A DNA stretch of 64,000 nt from Citrobacter sedlakii NBRC 105722 (lineage in GTDB: Bacteria; Pseudomonadota; Gammaproteobacteria; Enterobacterales; Enterobacteriaceae). A program made the position numbers and the translations under genes. Positions 29,578 through 41,674 of the stretch are shown one piece after another (within the stretch, counting starts at the first letter, position 1; each line of letters starts with the position of its first letter). The notes beneath the pieces are model-generated. The model searched no databases and was not told the origin of the DNA. It worked only from the letters and a program-made list of their open reading frames with translations. The stretch is taken from positions 62,001 to 126,000 of the forward strand of contig NZ_BBNB01000001.1 of the NCBI RefSeq assembly GCF_000759835.1. Reading direction: 5' to 3'.

Positions 29578-29751
29578 GATTATCCAGTTTCAAAGGAACG
29601 GTGGAGAATAATTATTATGGCAAAACGCATAAAAATGGTGAAAGCCACTAAGGCGCGGGATTTTACGGAGAGAAGGGACTGTATGCAATGTTCGCGGAAA
29701 GATTTGTGACTGATTGTGCGAAAAGTCGGCCTGATGGTGTTAATCACTCTT

Positions 29752-29778
29752 GCCCGGCAGCGCTTTCGCGTACCGGGC
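29752..29778 (-). terminator. Hairpin downstream of ydgH
   Basis: GCCCGG and CCGGGC flank a 15-base loop just after the ydgH stop. It could be a terminator or a REP remnant. No T-run follows. Confidence 0.4.
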
Positions 29779-29788
29779 CTGTGGGAAC

Positions 29789-30733
29789 TTACTTATACAG
29801 ATCGGCGCTGATGGTCATATTATTACCACGTTCCTGCCACTGGCGGGTGATGTGATAATACTTGGCGCCTTTCTTCGCCGCACGCTTCGCGACCTGATAA
29901 GAGACTTCGGTCATGTTGCTGTAGTTACCGGTGAACTTGATGCTGTCAAACGGCACCATCATTGCCGCAGTGGCCTTGTTCAGTTCTTCGACTTTGGTAC
30001 CATCCGAAAGTGTGACGGTGTAACGTCCACCTTTGGTTGACTGGGTTTCAAAGAAGCGGCCTACTTCCGCGCTCGGCGATGCGGTGGTGGCTACGCCCGG
30101 GATCTCAACGTTCTTCGCGGCGGCGCCGCCCGCGGCCAGCGCTGCGCGTCCAGCGTCAGAATCGGCAGGGATGGCATCCGGGCTCTGAACGATACGTTTT
30201 TTCGCATCTTCTTTATAAATAAACGCGGTAATACGCTGGTTGCCGCCCTGGTTCGCATCAACCTGACGCACGATATAGAAGGAGTAGGCGCCTTTTTCTT
30301 TCGCCGCTTTGGTTATGGCGTCATTCACTTCCGGCTGGCTGCGGTAGAAGCCCTGGACCGTTACGGTATCGTACGGTTCCAGCAGAACAGCCTGAGCTTT
30401 CGGTAACTCCACTACACCGTTAATTACGCGATTTTTGCTGTCTTCCGCTTTTTCCGCGTCGGCTTTGTAAAGGTCGGCCACAACGCGCCAGTTGCCGCTG
30501 TTACCAAAATCGGAGGTGTCTACCACATAAAAAGAGGCGGCGCCTTCTTTATCCGCGCGGCGATTGACGGCTTTGACCGCATCGCCAATCGCGTTAAAAC
30601 GGCCCGTGACGACAACGCGGTCATAAGGTTTCAGTGCAGCCGCTTGCTCTGGCGTCAGTTCCGTTGCTGCGTTCGCAGAAAAAGCCGTCGCAGAGAGCAG
30701 TGCGGACGCCAGGAGAGTGTTCTTAAGCTTCAT
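29789..30733 (-). CDS. ydgH: Periplasmic DUF1471 protein YdgH
   Basis: Secreted protein of 314 residues. A signal peptide (MKLKNTLLASALLSATAFSA, then NAA, cleavage near residue 22) precedes three DUF1471/BhsA-type domains, each with a VTGRF/VQGFY/FTGNY-like strand and an aromatic YxVxR/D segment near residues 70, 150 and 300. DUF1471 proteins are associated with stress and biofilm in enterobacteria, and E. coli YdgH has been linked to envelope lipid homeostasis. It is a single gene divergent from pntA. Confidence 0.92.
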   Translation of the reverse strand: MKLKNTLLASALLSATAFSANAATELTPEQAAALKPYDRVVVTGRFNAIGDAVKAVNRRADKEGAASFYVVDTSDFGNSGNWRVVADLYKADAEKAEDSKNRVINGVVELPKAQAVLLEPYDTVTVQGFYRSQPEVNDAITKAAKEKGAYSFYIVRQVDANQGGNQRITAFIYKEDAKKRIVQSPDAIPADSDAGRAALAAGGAAAKNVEIPGVATTASPSAEVGRFFETQSTKGGRYTVTLSDGTKVEELNKATAAMMVPFDSIKFTGNYSNMTEVSYQVAKRAAKKGAKYYHITRQWQERGNNMTISADLYK

Positions 30734-32790
<2,057 letters not shown>

Positions 32791-32797
32791 GGGGTAA

Positions 32798-34189
<1,392 letters not shown>

Positions 34190-34199
34190 GATATGGGGC

Positions 34200-34231
34200 G
34201 CCTGATGCCACTGTGTTTATCAGGCCCACCG
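34200..34231. repeat. REP-like element after pntB
   Basis: GCCTGATGCCACTGTGTTTA followed by TCAGGCCCACC resembles the Y-type REP GCCTGATGGCGCTACGCTTATCAGGC. It is extragenic between convergent genes. Confidence 0.6.
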
Positions 34232-34238
34232 ATCTCCT

Positions 34239-34266
34239 GACGGCCTCTGCGGAGGCCGTTTTCTTT
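34239..34266 (+). terminator. pntAB terminator
   Basis: ACGGCCTC and GAGGCCGT form an eight-base stem with a TGCG loop, followed by TTTCTTTT. It is well placed to end pntAB. Confidence 0.9.
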
Positions 34267-34273
34267 TACTGGT

Positions 34274-35308
34274 TTACGCTTTATTCACATCGCTAAGCAG
34301 AATGGCGATGCTCTGTCCGGCAACGGTTTGTTCAAGGGCAATCTTCACGATAATCGTCAGCGGCACTGAAAGCAGCATGCCTACCGGGCCCAACAGCCAG
34401 CCCCAGAAAATCAACGACAGAAATACCACCAGCGTCGATAGACCAAGTCCCCGACCCATAATGCGGGGTTCCAGAATGTTACCAAACACGAGGTTAATCA
34501 TCAGATACCCCACCAGTACGACCAGCGCGTCGTACAGACCGCCAAACACCAGTACCTGCGCGATTGGCGGGATCGCTGCCAGCACGGAACCGATATTGGG
34601 AATATAGTTTAGCGCAAACGCCAGCAGTCCCCAGACGAACGCGAAACGCACCTCAAGCGCTGCCAGCATTGCCCACACCACTAAGCCAGTGACAATGCTG
34701 ATGGCGGTTTTAAGCACCAGATAATGCGACACGCTGTCAATCGCGCGCTGTATTGCCGCCATGCCTTCCACCGGGCGGGTCATTATCTGCTGGAATTTCG
34801 TGGGCAGTTGCGGAACCTCCAGCAGCATAAATACCACCGTCAGCAGAAGCAGAAAAATCGACGACATGGCATTGGACAACTGCGCCAGCAGATTGGTCAC
34901 CAGCGTCATCGCCGCATTCGGATCGATATACTTCACCAGTTCATCAACGGAAACGCCAATGCCTAAACGAACCAGCCAGGGTTCGAGATTTTTTAGCGGA
35001 ACGACCAGCGAGGAACGATACTGCGGCAATGTGCGCGCCAGTTCGTTTAAAGAGGTTCCAAGATAAGCCAGTAGCAGCACCATCGCCATCACGATGATTA
35101 ACACCAGTATTGAAATGGCCATCACGCGCGGAACGCGCAGTTTTACCATCCGCTGCACCAGCGGATTGAGTACCACAGCAAGAAATATCGCCAGAATAAA
35201 CGGGACGATAATATCCGCCGCGAAGCGAATGCCGGTAAGAATGATCACCAGCATGCCGAGCATAATAACGATCTTTAAACCGTTCAGCGTAATGATTGGC
35301 TTAGCCAT
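34274..35308 (-). CDS. tqsA: AI-2E family transporter TqsA (YdgG)
   Basis: Inner-membrane protein of 344 residues with about seven to eight helices, beginning [20 protein letters not shown]. It belongs to the AI-2E/PerM family. E. coli TqsA has been reported to export the quorum-sensing signal autoinducer-2 and affect biofilm formation. The conserved [21 protein letters not shown] near residue 235 is typical. It is divergent from mdtJI, with a 418-base gap holding both promoters. Confidence 0.94.
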   Translation of the reverse strand: MAKPIITLNGLKIVIMLGMLVIILTGIRFAADIIVPFILAIFLAVVLNPLVQRMVKLRVPRVMAISILVLIIVMAMVLLLAYLGTSLNELARTLPQYRSSLVVPLKNLEPWLVRLGIGVSVDELVKYIDPNAAMTLVTNLLAQLSNAMSSIFLLLLTVVFMLLEVPQLPTKFQQIMTRPVEGMAAIQRAIDSVSHYLVLKTAISIVTGLVVWAMLAALEVRFAFVWGLLAFALNYIPNIGSVLAAIPPIAQVLVFGGLYDALVVLVGYLMINLVFGNILEPRIMGRGLGLSTLVVFLSLIFWGWLLGPVGMLLSVPLTIIVKIALEQTVAGQSIAILLSDVNKA

Positions 35309-35461
35309 GCGTTTTCCTGAAATTTTTGTCTTGCCGGATATAATAATGTGATTTCTGTCGCGTCGTCCTGGCAGAAATCAAACGGGGAGGGTAAAGAAGT
35401 GAAAAGGTTTTGAGTTAATTCTTAGGCTGTGGTACAAAGCAGGCGTGTTCAACTACCGAGG

Positions 35462-35507
35462 ACAATTATCATCCGCGATGACGAGAAGCAACACTGCGGA
35501 TAATTGT
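35462..35507 (+). promoter_or_regulatory. Leader hairpin upstream of mdtJI
   Basis: ACAATTATC-ATCCGC at 35462-35476 pairs with GCGGATAATTGT at 35496-35507, leaving a three-base bulge. The helix spans the first ATG of the leader ORF, so it could modulate its translation. Confidence 0.5.
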
Positions 35508-35615
35508 AATATTATGGACAATATGTTCAGGACGTTTTTTTCCACCCAGACTCTTTTACGCACGTCTTCCTCTTTCCTGCTTGCCGGTGAGCAGCACTGG
35601 CGCAACGCGCTTTAG
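35478..35615 (+). CDS. mdtU: mdtJI leader ORF (mdtU-like)
   Basis: Short reading frame in the mdtJI leader. From ATG 35478 it encodes 45 residues (MTRSNTADNCNIMDNMFRTF then FSTQTLLRTSSSFLLAGEQH and WRNAL). The internal ATG at 35514 gives 34 codons, which is the size I recall for E. coli mdtU, an upstream ORF whose translation is needed for spermidine-dependent mdtJI expression. No strong ribosome site is visible for either start. The identity with E. coli MdtU is from memory, so the symbol is provisional. Confidence 0.6.
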   Translation: MTRSNTADNCNIMDNMFRTFFSTQTLLRTSSSFLLAGEQHWRNAL

Positions 35616-35726
35616 TCCCTTTCTTCTGCTTACGCTCGCGTCATGCGCTGAGCTGACTGTTTTTATTTTCAGGTTTGCTGCCTTCAGCAAGCCCAATGGA
35701 TTATATTCTCAAGCAGGAGAAGCATC

Positions 35727-36089
35727 ATGTTTTACTGGATTTTATTAGGCCTGGCCATTGTGGCAGAAATTACCGGGACGCTGTCGATGAAATGGGCAAG
35801 TGTTAGCGATGGCAACGGCGGATTTATTTTGATGCTGGTGATGATTACGTTGTCATATATTTTCCTCTCATTTGCCGTAAAAAAAATCGCCCTCGGCGTC
35901 GCCTATGCGCTGTGGGAAGGTATTGGCATTTTGTTTATTACGCTGTTCAGCGTGCTGCTATTTGACGAAGCGCTCCCGGCGATGAAAATTGCGGGGTTGA
36001 CGATGCTGGTGCTGGGGATTGTGCTGATTAAATCCGGCACCCGTAAGCCACGCCGCACAACGAAGGAGGTGAACCATGCAGCAGTTTGA
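35727..36089 (+). CDS. mdtJ: Spermidine export SMR protein MdtJ
   Basis: Small multidrug resistance family membrane protein of 120 residues with four helices, beginning [20 protein letters not shown]. The conserved membrane glutamate is Glu14 in VAEITGT. With MdtI it forms a heterodimer that exports spermidine. AGGAGAAGCATC precedes the ATG. It overlaps mdtI by 14 bases, so the two are translationally coupled. Confidence 0.96.
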   Translation: MFYWILLGLAIVAEITGTLSMKWASVSDGNGGFILMLVMITLSYIFLSFAVKKIALGVAYALWEGIGILFITLFSVLLFDEALPAMKIAGLTMLVLGIVLIKSGTRKPRRTTKEVNHAAV

Positions 36090-36405
36090 ATGGGTTCATG
36101 CCGCGTGGCTGGCCGTGGCGATCGTACTGGAAATTATGGCTAACGTCTTTTTAAAATTCTCTGACGGTTTCCGGCGTAAATTCTACGGTATTCTGTCGCT
36201 GGCCGCCGTATTAGCGGCGTTTAGCGCGCTCTCCCAGGCGGTAAAGGGCATTGACCTGTCGGTAGCCTACGCGCTGTGGGGCGGTTTTGGTATCGCCGCG
36301 ACGCTGGCTGCCGGTTGGATTCTGTTTGGTCAACGTTTGAACCCTAAAGGATGGATTGGCGTTGCGCTACTGCTGGTCGGTATGGTGATGATTAAACTTG
36401 CCTGA
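36076..36405 (+). CDS. mdtI: Spermidine export SMR protein MdtI
   Basis: Partner of MdtJ, 109 residues with four membrane helices and the SMR-type glutamate in [15 protein letters not shown] (near residue 19). The SMR signature [20 protein letters not shown] is near residue 52. AAGGAGGTGAACC precedes the ATG inside the mdtJ coding end. A terminator follows at once. Confidence 0.96.
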   Translation: MQQFEWVHAAWLAVAIVLEIMANVFLKFSDGFRRKFYGILSLAAVLAAFSALSQAVKGIDLSVAYALWGGFGIAATLAAGWILFGQRLNPKGWIGVALLLVGMVMIKLA

Positions 36406-36410
36406 TGTTT

Positions 36411-36433
36411 GCCGCCCGCCTCGCGCGGGCGGC
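36411..36433 (+). terminator. mdtJI/ydgD bidirectional hairpin
   Basis: GCCGCCCGC and GCGGGCGGC form a perfect nine-base stem with a five-base loop between convergent mdtI and ydgD. The T-run is poor on both sides. Confidence 0.65.
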
Positions 36434-36439
36434 GTTGTC

Positions 36440-37261
36440 TTATGGCTGTTCAGCCAGCGCATCCAGCTTATCGCGAAAGCCGGTCACCGAAATGGCGCGA
36501 TTATCGGCCCGCCAGCGGTCTTTAGCCGCAGGGGCTGAACTCTGTACGCCAATGAGCTGCCAGCCCGTCGCCGTTTTAAGCATCAGAGGAGAACCGCTGT
36601 CACCGGGAAGGGTATCACACTGATGCGACAACACCGCCTTTTGCGCCCAGCCGGTGACGATACAGTCCTGATGGGAATAAAGCGTGTTGAGATGATCTTC
36701 CGGATAGCCTGACTGGGTGACTTTACGTCCGGCTTCTTTCAGCGCTGCGGTCAGGGCGTCTTTATCCCCGTCGAATAAAGGTAATGGCGTGATGCCAGAG
36801 GGGGGATAACGCAGTACGATCAGACCAAAATCCCATGATGCCGCGGCAGGGGGGACAATCCAGCCATCGCCATCGGCTTTCAGACGCTTACCCAGCCCCG
36901 GATCAACCCGACCTTCAATCCCGTGAATTTCGTAACGCCAAATCCCTTTTTTGGACACAAAACGCAGCACGACGGCTTTATCCGGTGTGCCTCTGGGCGG
37001 GGTTAATAAACAATGTCCGGCAGTGAGCGCCAGGTGTGGCGAGATAAGCGTGGCGGTGCAAAGATTGCCGCTGGCGGTTTCGAGTTGGCCAATCGCATCC
37101 CACGGCGCATCGGTTGGATCCTCAACCGGAACACGATCGTCCTGACCGAAAAATAGCGTTTTGACTTCACTGGTATCGGCTTGCGCGTCAGGTTTGTCCG
37201 CATACGCCATACCCGATGTAAAACAAAACGAGCCCAGTAATACAGCAACGGTTTTACGCAT
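36440..37261 (-). CDS. ydgD: Trypsin-like periplasmic serine protease YdgD
   Basis: Predicted secreted chymotrypsin-fold protease of 273 residues. A signal peptide ends at AYA, residue 21. The catalytic triad is visible: His in LTAGHCLL, Asp in [11 protein letters not shown], and Ser in [10 protein letters not shown]. Substrates are unknown to me. In Enterobacteriaceae it neighbours the acid-shock gene asr; an early report proposed a protease role in Asr processing, but I cannot confirm YdgD as that enzyme. Confidence 0.92.
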   Translation of the reverse strand: MRKTVAVLLGSFCFTSGMAYADKPDAQADTSEVKTLFFGQDDRVPVEDPTDAPWDAIGQLETASGNLCTATLISPHLALTAGHCLLTPPRGTPDKAVVLRFVSKKGIWRYEIHGIEGRVDPGLGKRLKADGDGWIVPPAAASWDFGLIVLRYPPSGITPLPLFDGDKDALTAALKEAGRKVTQSGYPEDHLNTLYSHQDCIVTGWAQKAVLSHQCDTLPGDSGSPLMLKTATGWQLIGVQSSAPAAKDRWRADNRAISVTGFRDKLDALAEQP

Positions 37262-37361
37262 ATCACACTCTGGTGGGTAATTATGATTATTAAAAGAAAA
37301 CCCTCAGTAAATACTATAGACGTAACGACGGAGAAGTGAGAGGAAAATCAGCGAACTACGA

Positions 37362-37442
37362 TCAGGCGAACCAGAAGCGGATAGCGATAAGCGCGCAGAA
37401 AATTAATGAAATAAGAATGACCTCAAAACGATAACGACCCAC
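37362..37442 (-). CDS. ydgU: Small membrane protein YdgU
   Basis: Very short gene encoding 26 residues, MGRYRFEVILISLIFCALIA followed by IRFWFA. It starts with GTG and has a clear ribosome site GGAGGG seven bases upstream. A single hydrophobic helix spans residues 7-26. It matches the small E. coli protein YdgU in the same position between asr and ydgD. Function unknown; it may be expressed with asr by read-through of the intervening terminator. Confidence 0.82.
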   Translation of the reverse strand: MGRYRFEVILISLIFCALIAIRFWFA

Positions 37443-37456
37443 GCTGAAGCCCTCCG

Positions 37457-37487
37457 AAGAAAGGCGCTGAACAGGGCGTCCAGCGCC
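37457..37487 (-). terminator. asr terminator
   Basis: GGCGCTG and CAGCGCC pair across an 11-base loop, followed on the minus strand by TTTCTT. It lies between asr and ydgU. Confidence 0.6.
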
Positions 37488-37531
37488 AGCATACGTTAGC
37501 GCAAAGGGGCGCGCCGACGTTTTAACGGAAA

Positions 37532-37780
37532 TTATGCTGCAGGCTGGGCAGCCGGTTTAGCGGCTTGATGCGTGGCGGTTTTTTTGCTGTGCTTTTTAGC
37601 CGCTTGCGCTTTTTGCTCTGGCGCTTTCTGTGGGGCCGCTTTGTGATGCTTTTTAGTATGAGTGGTTTTCGCCGGAGCGCTTTGCGTTGCCGGAGCGGGA
37701 GAGGTTGCCGTCTCTGCCGCAAACGCGGCGGAAGACAGACCCATAGCAGCGGCAACAACCAGAGCTAATACGTTTTTCAT
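37532..37780 (-). CDS. asr: Acid-shock protein Asr
   Basis: Periplasmic acid-induced protein of 82 residues. A signal peptide [21 protein letters not shown] precedes a Lys/Ala/His-rich, probably disordered chain with [24 protein letters not shown] repeats; E. coli Asr is longer, apparently by extra repeats. Two in-frame ATGs lie close together. The inner one (37780) has GAGGG at proper spacing, while the outer (37786) is only one base from it. Asr is intrinsically disordered and helps protect periplasmic proteins at low pH. An RstA box lies about 105 bases upstream. Confidence 0.93.
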   Translation of the reverse strand: MKNVLALVVAAAMGLSSAAFAAETATSPAPATQSAPAKTTHTKKHHKAAPQKAPEQKAQAAKKHSKKTATHQAAKPAAQPAA

Positions 37781-37883
37781 TTTCATACCCTCGATTTGGT
37801 TTTTCATTCAACCCCACTGCGGGGCCGTTGAAAATACTTTATCGCTGATAATCGAGGACGTCCGTGAGTCATTGGTATCGGCG

Positions 37884-37899
37884 TGTAACCCTATGTACA
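37884..37899 (-). promoter_or_regulatory. RstA box upstream of asr
   Basis: On the minus strand the site reads TGTACATAGGGTTACA. It matches the RstA consensus TACAT-NTN-GTTACA except for G in place of the central T. RstA activates asr at low pH in E. coli and Salmonella, and the rstAB genes lie about 11 kb away in this window. Confidence 0.82.
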
Positions 37900-37925
37900 G
37901 CGCCAACCGAAATAATTCTACCAGG

Positions 37926-39179
37926 TCAAACGTGCAGACGGCGATGCAGGCGCAGACCGACAACAATCGCCAGCACCAGCATAATAGCGATAAACCCACC
38001 GACGCCGTTCCAGCCGTAATTGTGCCAGAATACGCCGCCCAGCGTCCCGGCGATGCTTGATCCTACATAGTAGCTGAACAGATACAGAGACGACGCCTGA
38101 CCTTTTGCGCGGCGGGCGCGCGGACCGATCCAACTGCTTGCCACTGAGTGGGCGGCGAAAAATCCAGCGGAAAAGAGCAGCATACCGGTGAAAATCAACC
38201 AGAGTGAACTGAAGAGGGTCATCAACAGGCCAACCAGCATTACGCCCGTAGAAACCACCATGACCGGACCTCGCCCGTAGCGGACGGTCATGGCGCCCGC
38301 CTTCGGCGAACTCCAGGTGCCGGTCAGGTAGGCGACCGACAGCAGGCCGACCACCGCCTGACTCAGTTCCCAGGGGGGCAGCATCAGCCGATAGCCAATG
38401 TAGTTAAACAGGGTGACAAAGGATCCCATCAACAAAAAGCCTTCCGCGAACAGCAGCGGCAGCCCGCGGTCACGCCAGTGCAGGCGAAAGTTGATAAACA
38501 GCGACTTAGGCCGTAAAGAGGTCGGGCGGAAATGGCGCGATTCCGGCAGGATTTTCCAGAACATCAGGGCTGACGCGAGAGCGAAACAGCCAATCGCGGC
38601 CAGCGCAATACGCCAGCTGAAAAAGTCTGTTACCACACCGCTGATCAAGCGCCCACTCATTCCGCCGATGGAGTTTCCGCTGATATAGAGCCCCATGGAA
38701 AAAGCGACAAAACTGGGGTGAATCTCTTCGCTCAGATAGGTCATCCCAACCGCCGCCACGCCGCTGAGCGAAAGACCAATCAGCGCACGCATGATCAGAA
38801 TGCCGTGCCAGCTTGTCATCAGGGTTGACAGCAACGTACAGCAGGAGGCCAGCAGCAGGGCGGTAACCATTACCGGCTTACGGCCAATCGCGTCTGACAA
38901 TGGACCGGTAAACAGGAGGCCAACGGCCAGCATTCCGGTAGAGATCGACAGTGAAATACTGCTACTTGCAGGCGACACGCCAAATTCGTGAGAGAGCACG
39001 GGAAGAATAGGCTGTACGCAATAAAGCAGGGCAAAGGTCGCCAGACCTGCCGAGAACAGCGCCAGCGTGACGCGCATGAAGGAGGATGTCCCCCGTTTGA
39101 TAAACTGAACCGGCTGAGAAATGCGCTGTGGTTCAATGTCGCCTGCCGACGCGTCACTGACCGTAGTTGTACGACTCAC
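37926..39179 (-). CDS. ynfM: MFS transporter YnfM
   Basis: Inner-membrane major facilitator of 417 residues with 12 helices after a cytoplasmic N-terminus. Motif A-like GPLSDAIGRKPVMV is near residue 95. It belongs to the drug:H+ antiporter family; E. coli YnfM has been linked to arabinose-like compounds and drug efflux, but the substrate is not settled. The LysR gene ynfL is divergent and is its likely regulator. Confidence 0.93.
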   Translation of the reverse strand: MSRTTTVSDASAGDIEPQRISQPVQFIKRGTSSFMRVTLALFSAGLATFALLYCVQPILPVLSHEFGVSPASSSISLSISTGMLAVGLLFTGPLSDAIGRKPVMVTALLLASCCTLLSTLMTSWHGILIMRALIGLSLSGVAAVGMTYLSEEIHPSFVAFSMGLYISGNSIGGMSGRLISGVVTDFFSWRIALAAIGCFALASALMFWKILPESRHFRPTSLRPKSLFINFRLHWRDRGLPLLFAEGFLLMGSFVTLFNYIGYRLMLPPWELSQAVVGLLSVAYLTGTWSSPKAGAMTVRYGRGPVMVVSTGVMLVGLLMTLFSSLWLIFTGMLLFSAGFFAAHSVASSWIGPRARRAKGQASSLYLFSYYVGSSIAGTLGGVFWHNYGWNGVGGFIAIMLVLAIVVGLRLHRRLHV

Positions 39180-39260
39180 TTGAAATCCTTGCTCAATAGC
39201 CCCGTGACGAAAAGGGACGGGCGCAACCCTGACGATCAGGGTAGGAAAATCTCAATATTC

Positions 39261-39300
39261 TGTCTAATATATTAATTATCTCAAATAATATGTTAAAGAT
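39261..39300. promoter_or_regulatory. LysR-type operator candidate between ynfM and ynfL
   Basis: ATATTAAT and AATAATAT form an imperfect inverted repeat at 39269-39291, just before ynfL and within the divergent promoter. This is the classic site for a LysR regulator that controls itself and its neighbour. Confidence 0.4.
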
Positions 39301-40200
39301 ATGAATATTGAGTTACGTCATCTGCGCTATTTCGTTGCTGTTGCAGAAGAACTTCATTTTGGACGCGCCGCCGCCCGTCTGAATATTTCGCAGCCGCCGC
39401 TAAGTCAGCAAATTCAGATGCTGGAACAGCATGTTGGCGCCCGACTGCTGGCGCGTACCAATCGCAGCGTGGCGCTGACCGCGGCGGGCAAGCAATTCCT
39501 CGCTGACAGCCGTCAGATCCTCGCGCAAGTGGACGATGCCGCCGCTCGCGCGGCGCGGCTCCATCAAGGAGAAGCGGGGGAGTTACGCATCGGCTTTACC
39601 TCCTCTGCGCCGTTTATCCGCGCCGTCTCCGATACGCTGTCCCTGTTCCGCCAGCATTATCCTGACGTGCACCTTCAGACCCGGGAGATGAATACTCGCG
39701 AGCAGCTCACGCCGCTTGGCGAAGGGGCGCTGGAGTTGGGGCTCATGCGCAACACGCCGCTACCGGAAACGTTACAATACGAAGTGATCTTGCATGAACC
39801 TTTAATGGCCATGATTCCGCGCGCGCACCGACTGGCGCAAAAGCCCGTGGTGACATTAGCGGAACTGGCAAAAGAGCCGTTTGTCTTTTTCGACCCGCAT
39901 GTCGGCACCGGCCTTTATGACGACATTCTCGGGTTAATGCGCCGTTATAATCTGTCTCCGGTCATTACGCAGGAGGTGGGGGAAGCGATGACCATCATCG
40001 GCCTGGTTGCCGCAGGTTTAGGCGTCTCCATTCTTCCGGCGTCGTTCAAAAAGGTGCAGCTTAATGAAATGTGCTGGGTGCCGCTGGCGGAAGAAGATGC
40101 CGTTTCCGAAATGTGGCTGGTCTGGTCCCGCCACCGTGAACACAGTCAGGCAGCGATCCGTTTTCGCCAGCAGTTACTTCAGGCAGTGAGAAGCGCTTAA
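39301..40200 (+). CDS. ynfL: LysR-family regulator YnfL
   Basis: Transcription factor of 299 residues. The N-terminal winged helix reads LRYFVAVAEELHFGRAAARL followed by NISQPPLSQQIQMLE. The C-terminal co-inducer domain begins near residue 90. The effector is unknown to me. It is divergent from ynfM, which it probably controls. Confidence 0.94.
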   Translation: MNIELRHLRYFVAVAEELHFGRAAARLNISQPPLSQQIQMLEQHVGARLLARTNRSVALTAAGKQFLADSRQILAQVDDAAARAARLHQGEAGELRIGFTSSAPFIRAVSDTLSLFRQHYPDVHLQTREMNTREQLTPLGEGALELGLMRNTPLPETLQYEVILHEPLMAMIPRAHRLAQKPVVTLAELAKEPFVFFDPHVGTGLYDDILGLMRRYNLSPVITQEVGEAMTIIGLVAAGLGVSILPASFKKVQLNEMCWVPLAEEDAVSEMWLVWSRHREHSQAAIRFRQQLLQAVRSA

Positions 40201-40223
40201 ATTAATTTAATAACGGCTAAAAA

Positions 40224-40239
40224 TGTGCGGTAAATCACA
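40224..40239 (+). promoter_or_regulatory. CRP site of mlc
   Basis: TGTGCGGTAAATCACA matches TGTGA-N6-TCACA at nine of ten positions. It lies about 30 bases upstream of a TTGACG -35-like hexamer. CRP regulation of mlc is known in E. coli. Confidence 0.75.
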
Positions 40240-40294
40240 CGGCTAAGTAAAAAGTTGACGTTGCGTATTGAAGTACTTCACCATAGCCTACAGA

Positions 40295-40316
40295 TTATTT
40301 CGGAGCGCGAAAATAA
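40295..40316 (+). promoter_or_regulatory. Mlc operator (autoregulation)
   Basis: The half-sites TTATTTCG and CGAAAATAA flank a short GC-rich centre, the recognised pattern of Mlc/NagC-family operators. It lies 13 bases before the mlc start codon, the position of its known autoregulatory site. Confidence 0.8.
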
Positions 40317-40328
40317 AGGGAGTCAGAG

Positions 40329-41549
40329 GTGGTTGCTGATAGTCAGCCTGGGCACATCGATCAAATAAAGCAGACCAATGCGGGCGCGGTTTATCGCCTG
40401 ATTGATCAGCTGGGGCCGGTATCGCGTATCGACCTTTCTCGTCTCGCGCAGCTTGCGCCAGCCAGTATCACCAAAATTGTCCGTGAAATGCTGGAAGCGC
40501 ATTTGGTTCAGGAACTGGAAATCAAAGAGGCCGGAAGCCGGGGCCGACCCGCGGTAGGGCTGGTGGTGGAGACCGAGGCCTGGCACTATTTATCTCTGCG
40601 TATCAGCCGGGGCGAAATCTTTCTCGCATTACGCGATCTCAGCAGTAAGCTGGTCGTCGAAGAGTGTCTGGAACTGCCGCTTGACGACGAACAGCCGTTA
40701 CTCGAACGTATCATCACGTTGATCGACCAGTTTTTCATCCGTCATCAGCAGTTGCTCGAACGCCTGACCTCTATCGCCATTACTCTGCCCGGCATTATCG
40801 ATACCGAAAATGGTATCGTGCACCGGATGCCCTTTTATGAAGATGTGAAAGAGATGCCGCTGGGGGAAGCGCTTGAACAGCACACCGGAGTGCCGGTGTA
40901 CATTCAGCATGACATCAGCGCATGGACGATGGCGGAAGCCCTGTTTGGCGCGTCTCGCGGCGCGCGCGATGTGATTCAGGTGGTCATTGACCATAACGTT
41001 GGCGCAGGGGTCATCACCGACGGGCATTTGCTACACGCAGGGAGCAGTAGCCTGGTGGAGATCGGGCACACGCAGGTCGACCCTTACGGTAAACGTTGCT
41101 ACTGCGGCAACCACGGTTGTCTGGAAACCATCGCCAGTATCGAGAGCGTACTTGAGCTGGCCCAGCTTCGTCTGGGGCAGTCGATGAGTTCCACGCTGCA
41201 CGGGCAGCCGCTCACCGTGGATTCACTGTGTCAGGCCGCGCTACAGGGCGATCTACTGGCAAAAGATATTATCGCGGGCGTCGGGGCCCATGTGGGGCGC
41301 ATTCTGGCGATCATGGTGAATTTATTTAACCCGCAAAAAATACTGATTGGCTCGCCGCTGAGCAAAGCCGCTGATGTGCTGTTTCCGGCCATCGCAGACA
41401 GCATTCGGCAGCAGGCGCTACCCGCCTACAGCAAAAATATGGTTGTCGAGAGTACGCAGTTTTCTAATCAGGGCACCATGGCCGGCGCCGCACTGGTAAA
41501 AGACGCGATGTATAACGGTTCTTTACTGATTCGTCTATTACAGGGTTAA
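40329..41549 (+). CDS. mlc: Glucose-responsive ROK repressor Mlc (DgsA)
   Basis: Global repressor of PTS and sugar-uptake genes (ptsG, ptsHI, manXYZ, malT). It is inactivated by sequestration to dephosphorylated EIICB-Glc at the membrane. It has 406 residues and starts with GTG after AAGGGAG. The N-terminal helix-turn-helix is near SRIDLSRLAQLAPASITKIV, and the ROK zinc motif CYCGNHGC is near residue 257. The CRP site and Mlc operator upstream match its known regulation. Confidence 0.97.
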   Translation: MVADSQPGHIDQIKQTNAGAVYRLIDQLGPVSRIDLSRLAQLAPASITKIVREMLEAHLVQELEIKEAGSRGRPAVGLVVETEAWHYLSLRISRGEIFLALRDLSSKLVVEECLELPLDDEQPLLERIITLIDQFFIRHQQLLERLTSIAITLPGIIDTENGIVHRMPFYEDVKEMPLGEALEQHTGVPVYIQHDISAWTMAEALFGASRGARDVIQVVIDHNVGAGVITDGHLLHAGSSSLVEIGHTQVDPYGKRCYCGNHGCLETIASIESVLELAQLRLGQSMSSTLHGQPLTVDSLCQAALQGDLLAKDIIAGVGAHVGRILAIMVNLFNPQKILIGSPLSKAADVLFPAIADSIRQQALPAYSKNMVVESTQFSNQGTMAGAALVKDAMYNGSLLIRLLQG

Positions 41550-41674
41550 CATTTTTGATTTGATCTACCAAAATTTGCGCTAACGCAAGCTGAGCTATTC
41601 TGGCATACCTTAGACTTTCTCTACTGTATTATTTTCCTGGCTTATATTTTCGAAGCATAACGGTGGAGTTAGTG

